Positions 9,434-17,141 of a stretch of DNA of 64,000 nt are shown one piece after another (within the stretch, counting starts at the first letter, position 1; every line of letters begins with the position of its first letter). Source of the stretch: JBBQYD01 sp942493075 (GTDB taxonomy: Bacteria; Verrucomicrobiota; Verrucomicrobiia; Limisphaerales; UBA8199); contig OW818681.1 of NCBI GenBank assembly GCA_942493075.1, forward strand, positions 2,108,001 through 2,172,000, read 5' to 3'. Position numbers and translations under genes: made by a program. Under the pieces are notes generated by a model, which ran no database searches, was not told the DNA's origin, and saw nothing but the letters and a program-made list of their open reading frames with translations.

Positions 9434-10723
9434 TTACCCAGCCTGCGTCGGATTCTCAGAATCCCCGATCTGCAAAGTTCGCCGTGCAGCCTCAGCTTGC
9501 GCGGCCTCCAACAAACCAGATGCCTGCTCCCCAATTTCAGGGATGCTGGATAGATCACTGACATCAGCTTGGAGCAAATCCTCCAGCCGGGTCAATCCAT
9601 GATGCACAAGCACGTCGGCTTGTTCATGGGTAATTCCCGGAATCACCGCCAGCGAATCCACAGCCTCTGCTACCTTCTCTTCAAATCCCTTGGTGATGAC
9701 AACCTCCGGTTCGATATCGACTTGCCACCCCGTGAGCTTAGAGGTCAACCGCGCGTTCTGACCACGCTTGCCAATCGCTAATGACAACTGGTCCGGACTG
9801 ACCATTATCCGAACTCTGCGGTTCGACTCGTCCACGTCAAAGCTCTTCAGCTTCGCCGGCGCCAGCGCATTGAGCATGAACGTGCGTATATTGGCGTCCC
9901 AGCGGATAATGTCCACCTTTTCGTTGTTCAGTTCGCGAACGATATTCTTCACTCGCTGGCCACGCAGCCCCACGCAAGCGCCAACCGGATCAACTTTTTC
10001 GTCCCGGGTGAACACAGCCAGTTTGGTGCGAAAGCCAGGTTCGCGAGCGATACCCTTGACCTCAATCGTGCCGTCATTAATCTCCGACACCTCCAACTGG
10101 AACAACTTTATCACGAACTTAGGGTCGGCGCGTGAAAGAATGATCTCTGGACCATGGGTTCCCTGTTCGACTGCTTTAACGTAACAGCGGATGCGTTCAC
10201 CCACCTGGTACTCCTCAGTCGGCACCCTCTCGCGGTTAGGCAGTACGGCTTCGTACTTGCCGAGATCGATAAAGACATCGGACCGTTCAAAGCGTCGCAC
10301 CACACCACTGATGATGTCTCCAACCCGATCCTTGAACTCGGTGAAGATCATCGCCTTCTCTGCACGGCGGATCTGCATCATCAGCGCTTGTTTTGCATAC
10401 TGCGCCGCAATACGCCCAAACCCGACCGGCGTGACTTCTACTTCGAGCTCTTCGCCTACTTGCGCATCCGGTTTGATCCGGCGAGCTTCATTGAGGAAAA
10501 TTTGGTCGTGCTTGGAGATTACCTTCTCTGCAACAATCAGTTTGGCGTACGCCCGAATGTCCCCGTTCTTGGGGTCAATCGCCACGCGCAGCTCACGGGC
10601 GGGGCCCACGGCCTTCTTCGCAGCAGATAATAACGCCTCTTGTACAGCATTCACCAGGACATCACGACTGATGCCCTTCTCACGCTCCCAAAACTCCAGT
10701 ACTGCTAAGAAATCGGCGTTCAT
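9434..10723 (-). CDS. nusA: Transcription termination/antitermination factor NusA
   Basis: NusA binds RNA polymerase and modulates pausing, termination and antitermination. The 429-residue protein has the N-terminal RNAP-binding domain (residues 1-130), an S1 domain with GDIISGVVRRFE near 134, and KH1 and KH2 with GLRGQRVKNIVRELN and SLAIGKRGQNARLTSKLTGW. A helix-hairpin-helix C-terminal segment follows (ITHEQADVLVHHGL and SIPEIG). The length is intermediate: longer than the Gram-positive form, shorter than E. coli, which has two acidic repeats. No rimP lies upstream; the preceding gene is a roadblock protein 330 bases away. A hairpin with a T-run sits 32 bases upstream of the ATG. Confidence 0.97.
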   Translation of the reverse strand: MNADFLAVLEFWEREKGISRDVLVNAVQEALLSAAKKAVGPARELRVAIDPKNGDIRAYAKLIVAEKVISKHDQIFLNEARRIKPDAQVGEELEVEVTPVGFGRIAAQYAKQALMMQIRRAEKAMIFTEFKDRVGDIISGVVRRFERSDVFIDLGKYEAVLPNRERVPTEEYQVGERIRCYVKAVEQGTHGPEIILSRADPKFVIKLFQLEVSEINDGTIEVKGIAREPGFRTKLAVFTRDEKVDPVGACVGLRGQRVKNIVRELNNEKVDIIRWDANIRTFMLNALAPAKLKSFDVDESNRRVRIMVSPDQLSLAIGKRGQNARLTSKLTGWQVDIEPEVVITKGFEEKVAEAVDSLAVIPGITHEQADVLVHHGLTRLEDLLQADVSDLSSIPEIGEQASGLLEAAQAEAARRTLQIGDSENPTQAG

Positions 10724-10754
10724 GTTCTTTGCGAACGGTACCCTTTAGGGGAAC

Positions 10755-10787
10755 AAAAAAGTCGGCAGATTTAGCTCTTCCGACTTT
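10755..10787 (-). terminator. Intrinsic-terminator-like hairpin in the nusA leader (possible attenuator)
   Basis: On the minus strand, AAAGTCGG and CCGACTTT form a perfect 8-bp stem with a 14-nt loop, and the 3' arm runs straight into six consecutive T residues. The element ends 32 bases before the nusA start codon. It lies downstream of the promoter candidate at 10826-10854, so it may be a leader attenuator. If that promoter is not real, the hairpin could simply end transcription arriving from the roadblock gene. Confidence 0.7.
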
Positions 10788-10825
10788 GGCGCGCTGGCGA
10801 ACCAGCAATCTTTACCGTTCTAGTA

Positions 10826-10854
10826 AAGTTAAGAGTGGGCTCGAAAAGAGTCAA
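10826..10854 (-). promoter_or_regulatory. Candidate sigma-70-type promoter for the nusA operon
   Basis: Read on the minus strand, TTGACT is separated by exactly 17 bases from TAACTT. The -35 box matches five of six consensus positions, while the -10 box is weak. Transcription would begin around 10819, giving a leader of about 95 nt that contains the terminator-like hairpin. The rest of the 330-base gap between nusA and the roadblock gene shows no coding frame I can support. Confidence 0.4.
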
Positions 10855-11054
10855 GCTCGATTTCCGCAACTTACGCAAGACAAGCGCATCCCGTGGCCTG
10901 GGTAACCCGGGTTTGGCTGCAAATGCCAGCAAATATCCCTTAGGGGCGGAAATCGGCAGGGCGAAAGACTCTTTACATCTTCTTTTACCCCAAGCGAAGG
11001 ACGCTAGCCTCGCGGTTGGCGTTTTGATCCAAACGAGGGCTAATCGAGGCGGTC

Positions 11055-11534
11055 TTAGCTCTTTTTTTGAAAAATCTGGCTTGTGTCCGCGATGTTGAGT
11101 ACAGACAAGTCGATACTCTCCGCCGGGCTGCGCTCGTAAGCCTTCTGCATGACCTCGGCCACTTTGGGGGCAACATTGAGGGAAAAGTATTTGACTGCCC
11201 CTACACCGACTTCCGCCCTGAAGATGATGGCAAGCAGGCAGTACTCATCGACACAGATGGCCAGGATACTGTGTTTTTCTCCCTGCTGGTACACGGAGTT
11301 AAAATTCGTCTCCTGTACCAGGTTGGCGATGGTCTGGGTTGCCATGAAAGCCCCTGAAGCCAAGGCCGCTATGGTGGTCAGGTCAAAGTTTGTGTCGTCC
11401 CCTGCGCTGGTGATAAGAAACCCGCCTTTATCAATGACCAGCGCGGTGGAGGCATCCGAATCAGCCAACAACTGGTGCAACTCGGTTTGGAGTTGCTGGA
11501 TGTCTTCTTGGGTCAGTTGTGGGAGCGTGCCCAT
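11055..11534 (-). CDS. Roadblock/LC7-domain protein (MglB-like)
   Basis: This protein of about 159 residues has the roadblock/LC7 pattern: an N-terminal helix (EDIQQLQTELHQLLADSDA), then ALVIDKGGFLITSAGDD, a long helix through AALASGAFMATQTIANLV, and paired strands (HSILAICVDEYCLLAIIF). Such proteins dimerise and regulate Ras-like GTPases; MglB in Myxococcus is the model. The MglA-like GTPase gene directly precedes it. An in-frame TTG at 11543 overlaps the GTPase stop, but the ATG at 11534 is more likely. Function is inferred from fold and neighbourhood, and the polarity-switch role of Myxococcus should not be assumed. Confidence 0.85.
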   Translation of the reverse strand: MGTLPQLTQEDIQQLQTELHQLLADSDASTALVIDKGGFLITSAGDDTNFDLTTIAALASGAFMATQTIANLVQETNFNSVYQQGEKHSILAICVDEYCLLAIIFRAEVGVGAVKYFSLNVAPKVAEVMQKAYERSPAESIDLSVLNIADTSQIFQKKS

Positions 11535-11539
11535 ATGGC

Positions 11540-12154
11540 TCAAGCGTATTGAGGAGCTCCCTGGCTGATGAATTTGTGCAAGAGCATGCGGGTGATCATG
11601 TTCAGAGTCTCAAAAACACCTTCGCACTTGTGAGCGGTAGAGGAGAATGAGGGCACTTGGAGCTCCCGATTGTTCAGCAGGAACTCCAGATAAGCCGTAG
11701 GTGCGGCGTTCGGGAGATCGCGCTTGTTGTACTGCAGGACGTACGGGATGTCCGACAGGTTGAGCTTGAGTGCTTTGAGGTTCTCCTCGAGGTTTGCGAA
11801 GCTCTCAACGTTCTCCGCCATTTTCTCATACTGAGAGTCGGCAACGAACACGATGCCATCCACACCCCGCAGCACAAGTTGGCGTGTGGTGTTGTAGATG
11901 ACCTGTCCGGGTACCGTATAAAGTTGGAACTTGGTCTTGAACCCTTTAATGGACATGGCCTCGATCGGGAGGAAATCGAAGAATAGTGTGCGATCTGAGC
12001 TGGTCGCCAACGAAACGAGCTTGCCTTTATTGCCTGCTGCGGTTTGCACATGATCGTGCACCTGTACCAGGTTGGTTGTCTTTCCGCCCATTGCAGGGCC
12101 ATAATAGACAATTTTTACCTGCAGTTCTTTTGTTGCCTGGTTGATAATGGCCAT
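11540..12154 (-). CDS. MglA-like small Ras-family GTPase
   Basis: From the ATG at 12154 (MAIINQATKELQVKIVYYG) the protein is 204 residues. A longer frame from 12235 would overlap the upstream gene and adds an implausible W/P-rich leader. The P-loop reads GPAMGGKTTN, the form typical of the MglA group. The switch region includes FDFLPIEA, and the G3 region is TVPGQVIYN, so the canonical D-x-x-G aspartate is replaced, as in bacterial MglA/Rup-type GTPases that read TVPGQ. The N-K-x-D motif is QYNKRDLP. It lies 4 bases downstream of the proline-rich LC7 gene and overlaps or abuts the roadblock gene, so all three are likely co-translated. Confidence 0.9.
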   Translation of the reverse strand: MAIINQATKELQVKIVYYGPAMGGKTTNLVQVHDHVQTAAGNKGKLVSLATSSDRTLFFDFLPIEAMSIKGFKTKFQLYTVPGQVIYNTTRQLVLRGVDGIVFVADSQYEKMAENVESFANLEENLKALKLNLSDIPYVLQYNKRDLPNAAPTAYLEFLLNNRELQVPSFSSTAHKCEGVFETLNMITRMLLHKFISQGAPQYA

Positions 12155-12158
12155 AGCT

Positions 12159-13952
12159 TTATTTCGGTTTGTGATCCAGTTCGGCGGCCAGAGCAGCCAG
12201 TTGGGCAGTGGGCAAGGGAGCTCCTGCCCGTCCAAAGGCCGCGAAGAAAATCGCGTTTACCCGGAAGATTTTCCAGGGCACATTTCCGACCGTAAAATTA
12301 AGGTTATTGAGCTCTCCCATCCGCAGTTCGCGCGTGCATTGGCTGACCTTCGAGAAAATCTGCGGCAAAAAAGCCGAGAGGGTGTCACCATTGATGTCTG
12401 ACGGCAGGCGGTTGGCAACCATTAGTCCGTCTGGAAGGGCGATCAGGGCGCCGGCTACCCCTTCCAGGGCTGCCGCGCGGGAAACAACCTCATTCGGAGT
12501 GGCATACTTGGCCACAAAACGGGTGCCGGGTGAGCTGCTGCCTGCGGGTTGCTGCTCCGTTTTGACCTGGTCAAGGGTATCCTCCCACACATAGAAATTC
12601 GTGTCCTGCGTGGTCGATGGCTTGGTTTCCGGCTCCGGTTGAGGGAAGCCGAAGAACAGGTTGGGGATATCGCCGTCAACAGCAACTTTTGGCCTCTGAG
12701 CGTTGATCTCACCGCGTCTTGCTAGAAACAAGGGGGCTATGATTGCCAGTGGTAGTTCGAGCACCGTAGCGTCTTCAGGAGAAATCCGCACTTGCGGTGC
12801 CGGGCGGAGCCACATGCGAAGCATCTTCCAAGGCAACAAAATGCGACCCTGGCGCAGCCCCTGATCGATCGCTTCGAAAGGCAAGTTCACCTGCGCTTCA
12901 GTTAGTCCCGAATGAAGTATTTCACTGCGCACTGGTTCCGGCCAGGAGGCAGCGAGCGCCGCTAATGGCACTGTTAATGGTGCGACCGCGGACCTCGGTG
13001 CGGCGGGCATCGGAATCCGAGGCGGTTCCACGGGAGCAGGTGCGGGAGCCATCGGCACTAACGGAGCCGCCGATGGCATCGGTATGGGATCGATCGGTGA
13101 AATGGCATGCGCCTGGGCAACAGGAGGCATCGGCGGTGTGCCAGGGAATGGGGGGGGCGGTGCTATCGGCGCCACCGGCATCCTGAAGGGCGTTGCAGGC
13201 TGAGGAACAATAGTATGGCCGTTTCCATTTCCATTTGTCTTCTGGAAAGGACCAGGCAGCGGAGTCGGTTCCGGCCGGAGGGGGGCAGCAGGGAAAGCCT
13301 CAGGCGGTTGAATGCGCTGGATGGCTGGAGCCGAGTGGCGATTCAACGGAGCGGGTTGAACCGGAGCAACAGGGGCCATTCGCGAGCTCCCGATAAAATC
13401 GTTTGCCGTGGCACCAGCCAACGGGTCAGGCTCAAAAGGACTGCTGATCTCCTCAGGCACCTCCACCTGGCGCTGGACACGGCGCCGGGTGATCAGAGCA
13501 GGGTTTAACCGGGCCAAAATCTCCTCGAGTGGGAGCGAAACCCACGTGGCGTCGCGGTCGGTATCGGCAGTAAATACTGAGGGAGCCAGTTGCCGGAGCT
13601 CTCCGAAGGTAATCCGGACCTGCCCACGGCTGAGCTGGCTGAGCACTTTCTCGAGCGGGATGGAAATTGTAAGGGATGCGGTGTCCCTGGCAACCAGTCT
13701 GGGCTGAAGCTCTAAAGAAAGACCTGACAGGACTTTTTGCAGTGGTATCTCGACCCCTTTGGTGGCATGGCCATTGCCATTGGTTCTGGGCACCGTACTG
13801 TTATGCGGAGCGCTCACGTATGCCGAAACGACGTTGCGTTTTGGCGCCGTGGGAGCGGCTGGCTTGGACGCGGGATGAGCATATTGCGTCGGCTGCGGTT
13901 CGGGGGCCTTTCCCGCCAGCTTGCGCAACAAGTTGAAAAAGTTCGTTTTCAC
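12159..13952 (-). CDS. Proline-rich protein with repeated P-L-E motifs and C-terminal roadblock-like domain
   Basis: The gene can start at GTG 13952 (about 597 residues, starting MKTNFFNLLRKLAGK) or GTG 14000 (613 residues); I prefer the inner start because the extra 16 residues look non-conserved. An N-terminal block contains three spaced motifs of the form I/L-P-L-x-x-V/I-L (IPLQKVLSGL, IPLEKVLSQL, LPLEEILARL). A long P/A-rich linker follows. A second block contains VPLAALAASW, LPFEAIDQGL, LPWKMLRMWL and LELPLAIIAPLFL. The last 120 residues (starting near ATPNEVVSRAAALEGVAGAL) have the roadblock/LC7 pattern with LPDGLMVANRLP. It immediately precedes the MglA-like GTPase, so it is probably a scaffold or effector of that GTPase. 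I do not recognise a named family. Confidence 0.7.
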   Translation of the reverse strand: MKTNFFNLLRKLAGKAPEPQPTQYAHPASKPAAPTAPKRNVVSAYVSAPHNSTVPRTNGNGHATKGVEIPLQKVLSGLSLELQPRLVARDTASLTISIPLEKVLSQLSRGQVRITFGELRQLAPSVFTADTDRDATWVSLPLEEILARLNPALITRRRVQRQVEVPEEISSPFEPDPLAGATANDFIGSSRMAPVAPVQPAPLNRHSAPAIQRIQPPEAFPAAPLRPEPTPLPGPFQKTNGNGNGHTIVPQPATPFRMPVAPIAPPPPFPGTPPMPPVAQAHAISPIDPIPMPSAAPLVPMAPAPAPVEPPRIPMPAAPRSAVAPLTVPLAALAASWPEPVRSEILHSGLTEAQVNLPFEAIDQGLRQGRILLPWKMLRMWLRPAPQVRISPEDATVLELPLAIIAPLFLARRGEINAQRPKVAVDGDIPNLFFGFPQPEPETKPSTTQDTNFYVWEDTLDQVKTEQQPAGSSSPGTRFVAKYATPNEVVSRAAALEGVAGALIALPDGLMVANRLPSDINGDTLSAFLPQIFSKVSQCTRELRMGELNNLNFTVGNVPWKIFRVNAIFFAAFGRAGAPLPTAQLAALAAELDHKPK

Positions 13953-14000
13953 GAGACGTTCAGTTTGGATGTATCTTTTATCCCCGCACGGGCACCGCAC

Positions 14001-14417
14001 CTTCGGCGCTTGTGTATGAATCTGGCGGGTTCCACGGTAAGCCAGCTTTCTCGCCGTCCGCGGGCACGCGATTCACTCGTTTATTGTGGGCAAGTCTCGT
14101 GCCATGATCCGGCTGGAGGGAAAAACATGCAACGAACGCCCGGTTCAGCAGACTCGGATTGCATGCTTTGGCAAGTCCCGGTGTCTGGAACGGCGGCTAG
14201 CTTGAGTTTAGTCTGTCTCAGGGCTGGACGGCGCTTGTCCGGTTATAGGCGGGCGTTCGTCGGTTGGCGAGGTGTCTGGTGGCATCCGCAGCGAGCGGAT
14301 GCCAGTTCTTCCAGGCTGCCCCCTCTAACAAAGGGCAAAACCAGCAGGCGAAGAAGAATTCCTGGATTTTTGCATCGAACGGAACAAGCCTTGCTGTAAA
14401 CGTGAACTCAACGTAAG
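14001..14417. other. Divergent intergenic region between the two GTPase-cluster arms
   Basis: This stretch of about 417 bases separates the minus-strand MglA/LC7 genes from the plus-strand REC-domain gene, so it must carry promoters for both. I see no supported gene in it. Its clearest structure is the perfect inverted repeat at 14280-14304. No convincing -35/-10 pair stands out on either strand. Confidence 0.5.
14280..14304. promoter_or_regulatory. Perfect 10-bp inverted repeat in the divergent promoter region
   Basis: The arms TGGCATCCGC and GCGGATGCCA are exact complements around a 5-base spacer (AGCGA). No T-run follows on either strand, so it is not an intrinsic terminator. Its position about 115 bases upstream of the response-regulator gene makes an operator or a leader RNA hairpin possible. 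Confidence 0.5.
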
Positions 14418-15497
14418 GTGATTGCCGAACAACAGATGGAATCGCGGAACAAAGTGTTGCTGGTGGATGACGATCCAGCTTTGCTGGAGACCTATCGCGA
14501 GCTTTTATCCAGGCTGCCCAGCAGGCCGGAGATTCACACGGTGAACTCTGGAGCTCGTGCCCTGGCCCGGCTGGATTCCGAAAGCTTTCGTCTTCTCATC
14601 TGCGATCTCAAGATGCCCAAGATGGATGGTTTGCAGGTGCTTTCCATCGTACGTCGCAAGTTTCCCCAGATGCGAACGGTGGCTCTCACCGCCGTCGTAG
14701 ACGAGCAGTTTCGCACGCGAATCTATGCGCTTGGGGTGGATCTATTCTGGCATAAACCCAGTAGTGAACAGGAGATTAAGCTTTTTCTCGAGTGCCTGGA
14801 ATCCTTCCTGGGTGCCGAGGCGGACCAGCCTGGATTTCGAGGCATCCAGAGCAAGAGTCTAATGGATATTGTCCAGTTGGAGTGCATCTCGCAGAGCTCC
14901 TCGGTGCTGCGCATTACCAATGGCAGCCAGACCGGTCGAATTTGGATACAGGATGGTGAGGTGATCGATGCCGAGGCGGATGATCTGCGCGGAACTGAGG
15001 CCTTTCGTAAACTGTTTTCCTGGCGGAACGGCGCCTTTGAAATCCTGCCGGCTGAGCCCACACGTGAGCGAACGATCACGCAATCCTACAATGGCCTTCT
15101 GCTCGACTCGGCCCAGGTCCTGGATGAAGAGTTGGGGCGCATGGAAGGAGATAATGCGCATCCGGAGCAGGAGGTGGCGCAGCAGATCTCTGGGATTCCC
15201 GAACTCGAGTTTGCGCTGCTTTGGCGTGCTGGCGAGGAGAAGCCAGTCGTCATCAGGGGATTAGAGGAGCAGGACCATGTGAGTGCCTGGATGCGCACCA
15301 CGTTGAGTGAGTTCCGCAAGCTGGGTGAGCGCCTGCAAGCTGGGCCGGTGGATGGTATTCAGGGCCGGGGAATCACACGACACGTGACCATCACTCATTC
15401 CGGTTCAACTGATATTTGTCTGGGGTGGAAAGCCAGCCTTTCCCTTTCAAAAATTAAGGAGTTAACCAGAAAGGTAGGGTCACTTTGGGCCTCTTAA
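14418..15497 (+). CDS. Response regulator with REC, DUF4388-like and roadblock-like domains
   Basis: The frame opens at GTG 14418, with an alternative ATG at 14436 (MESRNKVLLVDDD). A receiver domain occupies residues 8-125, with the DDD acid cluster at 17-19, phospho-acceptor D63 in ICDLKMPKMDG and a conserved T/K pair. Residues 140-245 match the DUF4388 (PATAN-like) pattern: LMDIVQLECISQSS, TGRIWIQDGEVIDAEA, and a FSWRNGAFEIL segment. The C-terminal 110 residues (IPELEFALLWRAGEEKP to VGSLWAS) look like a divergent roadblock/LC7 fold. This fits an output that feeds a Ras-like GTPase pathway, consistent with the MglA cluster across the divergent promoter. No cognate kinase is adjacent. Confidence 0.8.
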   Translation: MIAEQQMESRNKVLLVDDDPALLETYRELLSRLPSRPEIHTVNSGARALARLDSESFRLLICDLKMPKMDGLQVLSIVRRKFPQMRTVALTAVVDEQFRTRIYALGVDLFWHKPSSEQEIKLFLECLESFLGAEADQPGFRGIQSKSLMDIVQLECISQSSSVLRITNGSQTGRIWIQDGEVIDAEADDLRGTEAFRKLFSWRNGAFEILPAEPTRERTITQSYNGLLLDSAQVLDEELGRMEGDNAHPEQEVAQQISGIPELEFALLWRAGEEKPVVIRGLEEQDHVSAWMRTTLSEFRKLGERLQAGPVDGIQGRGITRHVTITHSGSTDICLGWKASLSLSKIKELTRKVGSLWAS

Positions 15498-15793
15498 AGA
15501 TTTTCTCCAAACCTGCCGCCGAACTGCTTCGCCTGCCGTCCGGCAGCTTTAGCGTTTCCCGCGAGGGTACCATCGTGGTGGGAACCATTCCATCCAGCTA
15601 CCCGGCAGAGGAATTGGAGGAAGTAGCCCGTTGCGTGCTGGCCGCGTTTCGTGGGGCAGCGGAGGCGCAGGTCCCGTTGTCAGAGTTGGTGATCCAGTAC
15701 CCCTCTTTTAAGATCACGGCCCGGGAGTTGCGTGGTGGTGCCGTTGTTTTCCTGGTGCCAGTTACAGCCAGCGCCCCGGCCAACCCCAAATAA
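15485..15793 (+). CDS. Small roadblock/LC7-like protein with TTG start
   Basis: The 102-residue frame starts at TTG 15485 and overlaps the end of the response-regulator gene by 13 bases. No ATG or GTG gives a comparable frame. The sequence follows the LC7 order: a strand with SFSVSREGTIVVGTIP, a helix EELEEVARCVLAAFRGAAEA, then LVIQYPSFKITARELRGG and a final hydrophobic strand AVVFLVPV. I infer a minimal roadblock partner for the nearby GTPase. Pairwise identity to known members appears low, so the family call is tentative, but the frame is well supported by overlap and position. Confidence 0.65.
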   Translation: MGLLKIFSKPAAELLRLPSGSFSVSREGTIVVGTIPSSYPAEELEEVARCVLAAFRGAAEAQVPLSELVIQYPSFKITARELRGGAVVFLVPVTASAPANPK

Positions 15794-15804
15794 AACGATT
15801 TGTT

Positions 15805-16212
15805 ATGCAGAACAAGAAATTGGACCAGCTCATTGTGCAGATGGAGAATTACCTCGAGTGCTGGAAGCAGTTTAATAATTTCGTCAACCTCGCCCGGGCC
15901 AAGAAATTCAACCCGGAGGACGACGCCCAGTTCCTGGAGATCAAGAGCCTGATTGTTCAGGAGTTGGAGATCATTCTGGCGACCGTTGAGGTTCAGAACC
16001 CCACCAAGGAGGAGATTCATGCCCTGATCGGCAATGCGCCGTCTTTGCGCTTCCTCGCAGAAATGGGCGAGGGGCCTCTACGCAATCTCGAAAGCCAATG
16101 GCACAAGATTTACATAGGCTGGCATGCAATCCTGGGCCAGCTCAAAGTCCGACAACGCGAAGTGGATTCCAAATCTGCACTCGCTTCCATGTTCTCAAAG
16201 AAGAAGCAATAG
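15805..16212 (+). CDS. Hypothetical mostly helical protein of the GTPase cluster
   Basis: This 135-residue protein has an ATG start at 15805, 11 bases after the preceding stop. It looks almost entirely alpha-helical: MENYLECWKQFNNFVNLARAK, a VQELEIILATVE helix, and a C-terminal amphipathic segment ending in a basic FSKKKQ. No enzymatic motif is visible and I do not recognise a family. Co-directional packing behind the REC-LC7 protein and the small LC7-like protein suggests it works with them, perhaps as a structural or effector subunit. Confidence 0.6.
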   Translation: MQNKKLDQLIVQMENYLECWKQFNNFVNLARAKKFNPEDDAQFLEIKSLIVQELEIILATVEVQNPTKEEIHALIGNAPSLRFLAEMGEGPLRNLESQWHKIYIGWHAILGQLKVRQREVDSKSALASMFSKKKQ

Positions 16213-16262
16213 TCCCAAATTCCATGCTTGAGTTTCCCCGGGGTTTTTAGTCTTTACCCCAG

Positions 16263-17141
16263 ATGCCTGAATGGTTTGCCGTACTCCTGCTGGGTATTAT
16301 TGAGGGAATCACCGAATTCCTGCCCGTCTCGTCCACCGGCCATCTGCTGATCGCCGAACAGTGGCTGCCTCGCAGAACGGATCTATTCAACATCGTAATT
16401 CAATCCGGCGCAGTCCTGGCTGTTATCCCCCTCTTCAAGGAACGATTTCACCAATTCATCTTTCAGTGGCGCGAACGGCCCACTCAGGATTACCTGCTGA
16501 AGATTTTGGTCGCATTCGTCATCACAGGCGTCGGCGGAGTCATTCTCGAGGCGGGTGATTTTAAACTCACGGACCAGATCATGCCGGTGGCAATCGCACT
16601 CCTCGCCGGGGGAGTTGCCTTCCTGATGATAGAGCATCGGTTGCGTGGGAAGACCCTGCTCACTGAAATTACGTGGCCCGTGGTTTTAGCCGTCGGTTTT
16701 GGACAGCTCTTAGCCGCGGTTTTTCCGGGTACCTCTCGTTCCGGCACTACTATCCTCATGGCCTTACTCCTGGGATTGAACCGCGTGGCAGCCACCGAAT
16801 ACACGTTCCTGGTCGGAATTCCCACCATGCTGGCTGCTGGGGGATTGAAAATCTTTAAAGCATTCTATCAGGCCCATGGTGCTCCTGCCGAGGACTGGGG
16901 CGTGGTGGCACTCGGGTTTTTCTCCTCCGGTGTGGTCTCTTTCCTGGCCGTTAAATGGCTCCTGCGCTACGTGCAGACTCACACGTTTGTCGCTTTCGGC
17001 TGGTACCGCATCGCAGTGGGTATTGCTTTGGTCGCCGTCGCGCTCTGGGGGCCCGTGCATCCGGCGGAATCGGAAAAACACTCTCCTGAAATGCAGCCCG
17101 CCGCCACCGCACCAGGCGCCGAGGCTAAGGTTGGGGAATAA
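16263..17141 (+). CDS. uppP: Undecaprenyl-diphosphatase (BacA/UppP)
   Basis: UppP recycles the lipid carrier for cell-wall synthesis by dephosphorylating undecaprenyl diphosphate at the membrane. The 292-residue, multi-span protein has the N-terminal (E/Q)-rich motif EGITEFLPVSSTGHL near residue 14 and the second active-site motif PGTSRSGTTI near residue 159. Both are complete. The C-terminus carries an unusual A/P/E-rich hydrophilic tail after the last helix. The final 17 bases overlap the 3' end of the convergent LysM gene. Over-expression of this family gives bacitracin resistance. Confidence 0.96.
   Translation: MPEWFAVLLLGIIEGITEFLPVSSTGHLLIAEQWLPRRTDLFNIVIQSGAVLAVIPLFKERFHQFIFQWRERPTQDYLLKILVAFVITGVGGVILEAGDFKLTDQIMPVAIALLAGGVAFLMIEHRLRGKTLLTEITWPVVLAVGFGQLLAAVFPGTSRSGTTILMALLLGLNRVAATEYTFLVGIPTMLAAGGLKIFKAFYQAHGAPAEDWGVVALGFFSSGVVSFLAVKWLLRYVQTHTFVAFGWYRIAVGIALVAVALWGPVHPAESEKHSPEMQPAATAPGAEAKVGE

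Noticed and set aside
13737..14399. 220-codon plus-strand frame entering the divergent region
   Set aside because: Half overlaps the proline-rich LC7 gene antisense, the rest is C/R/W-rich with no domain; I treat the region as regulatory.
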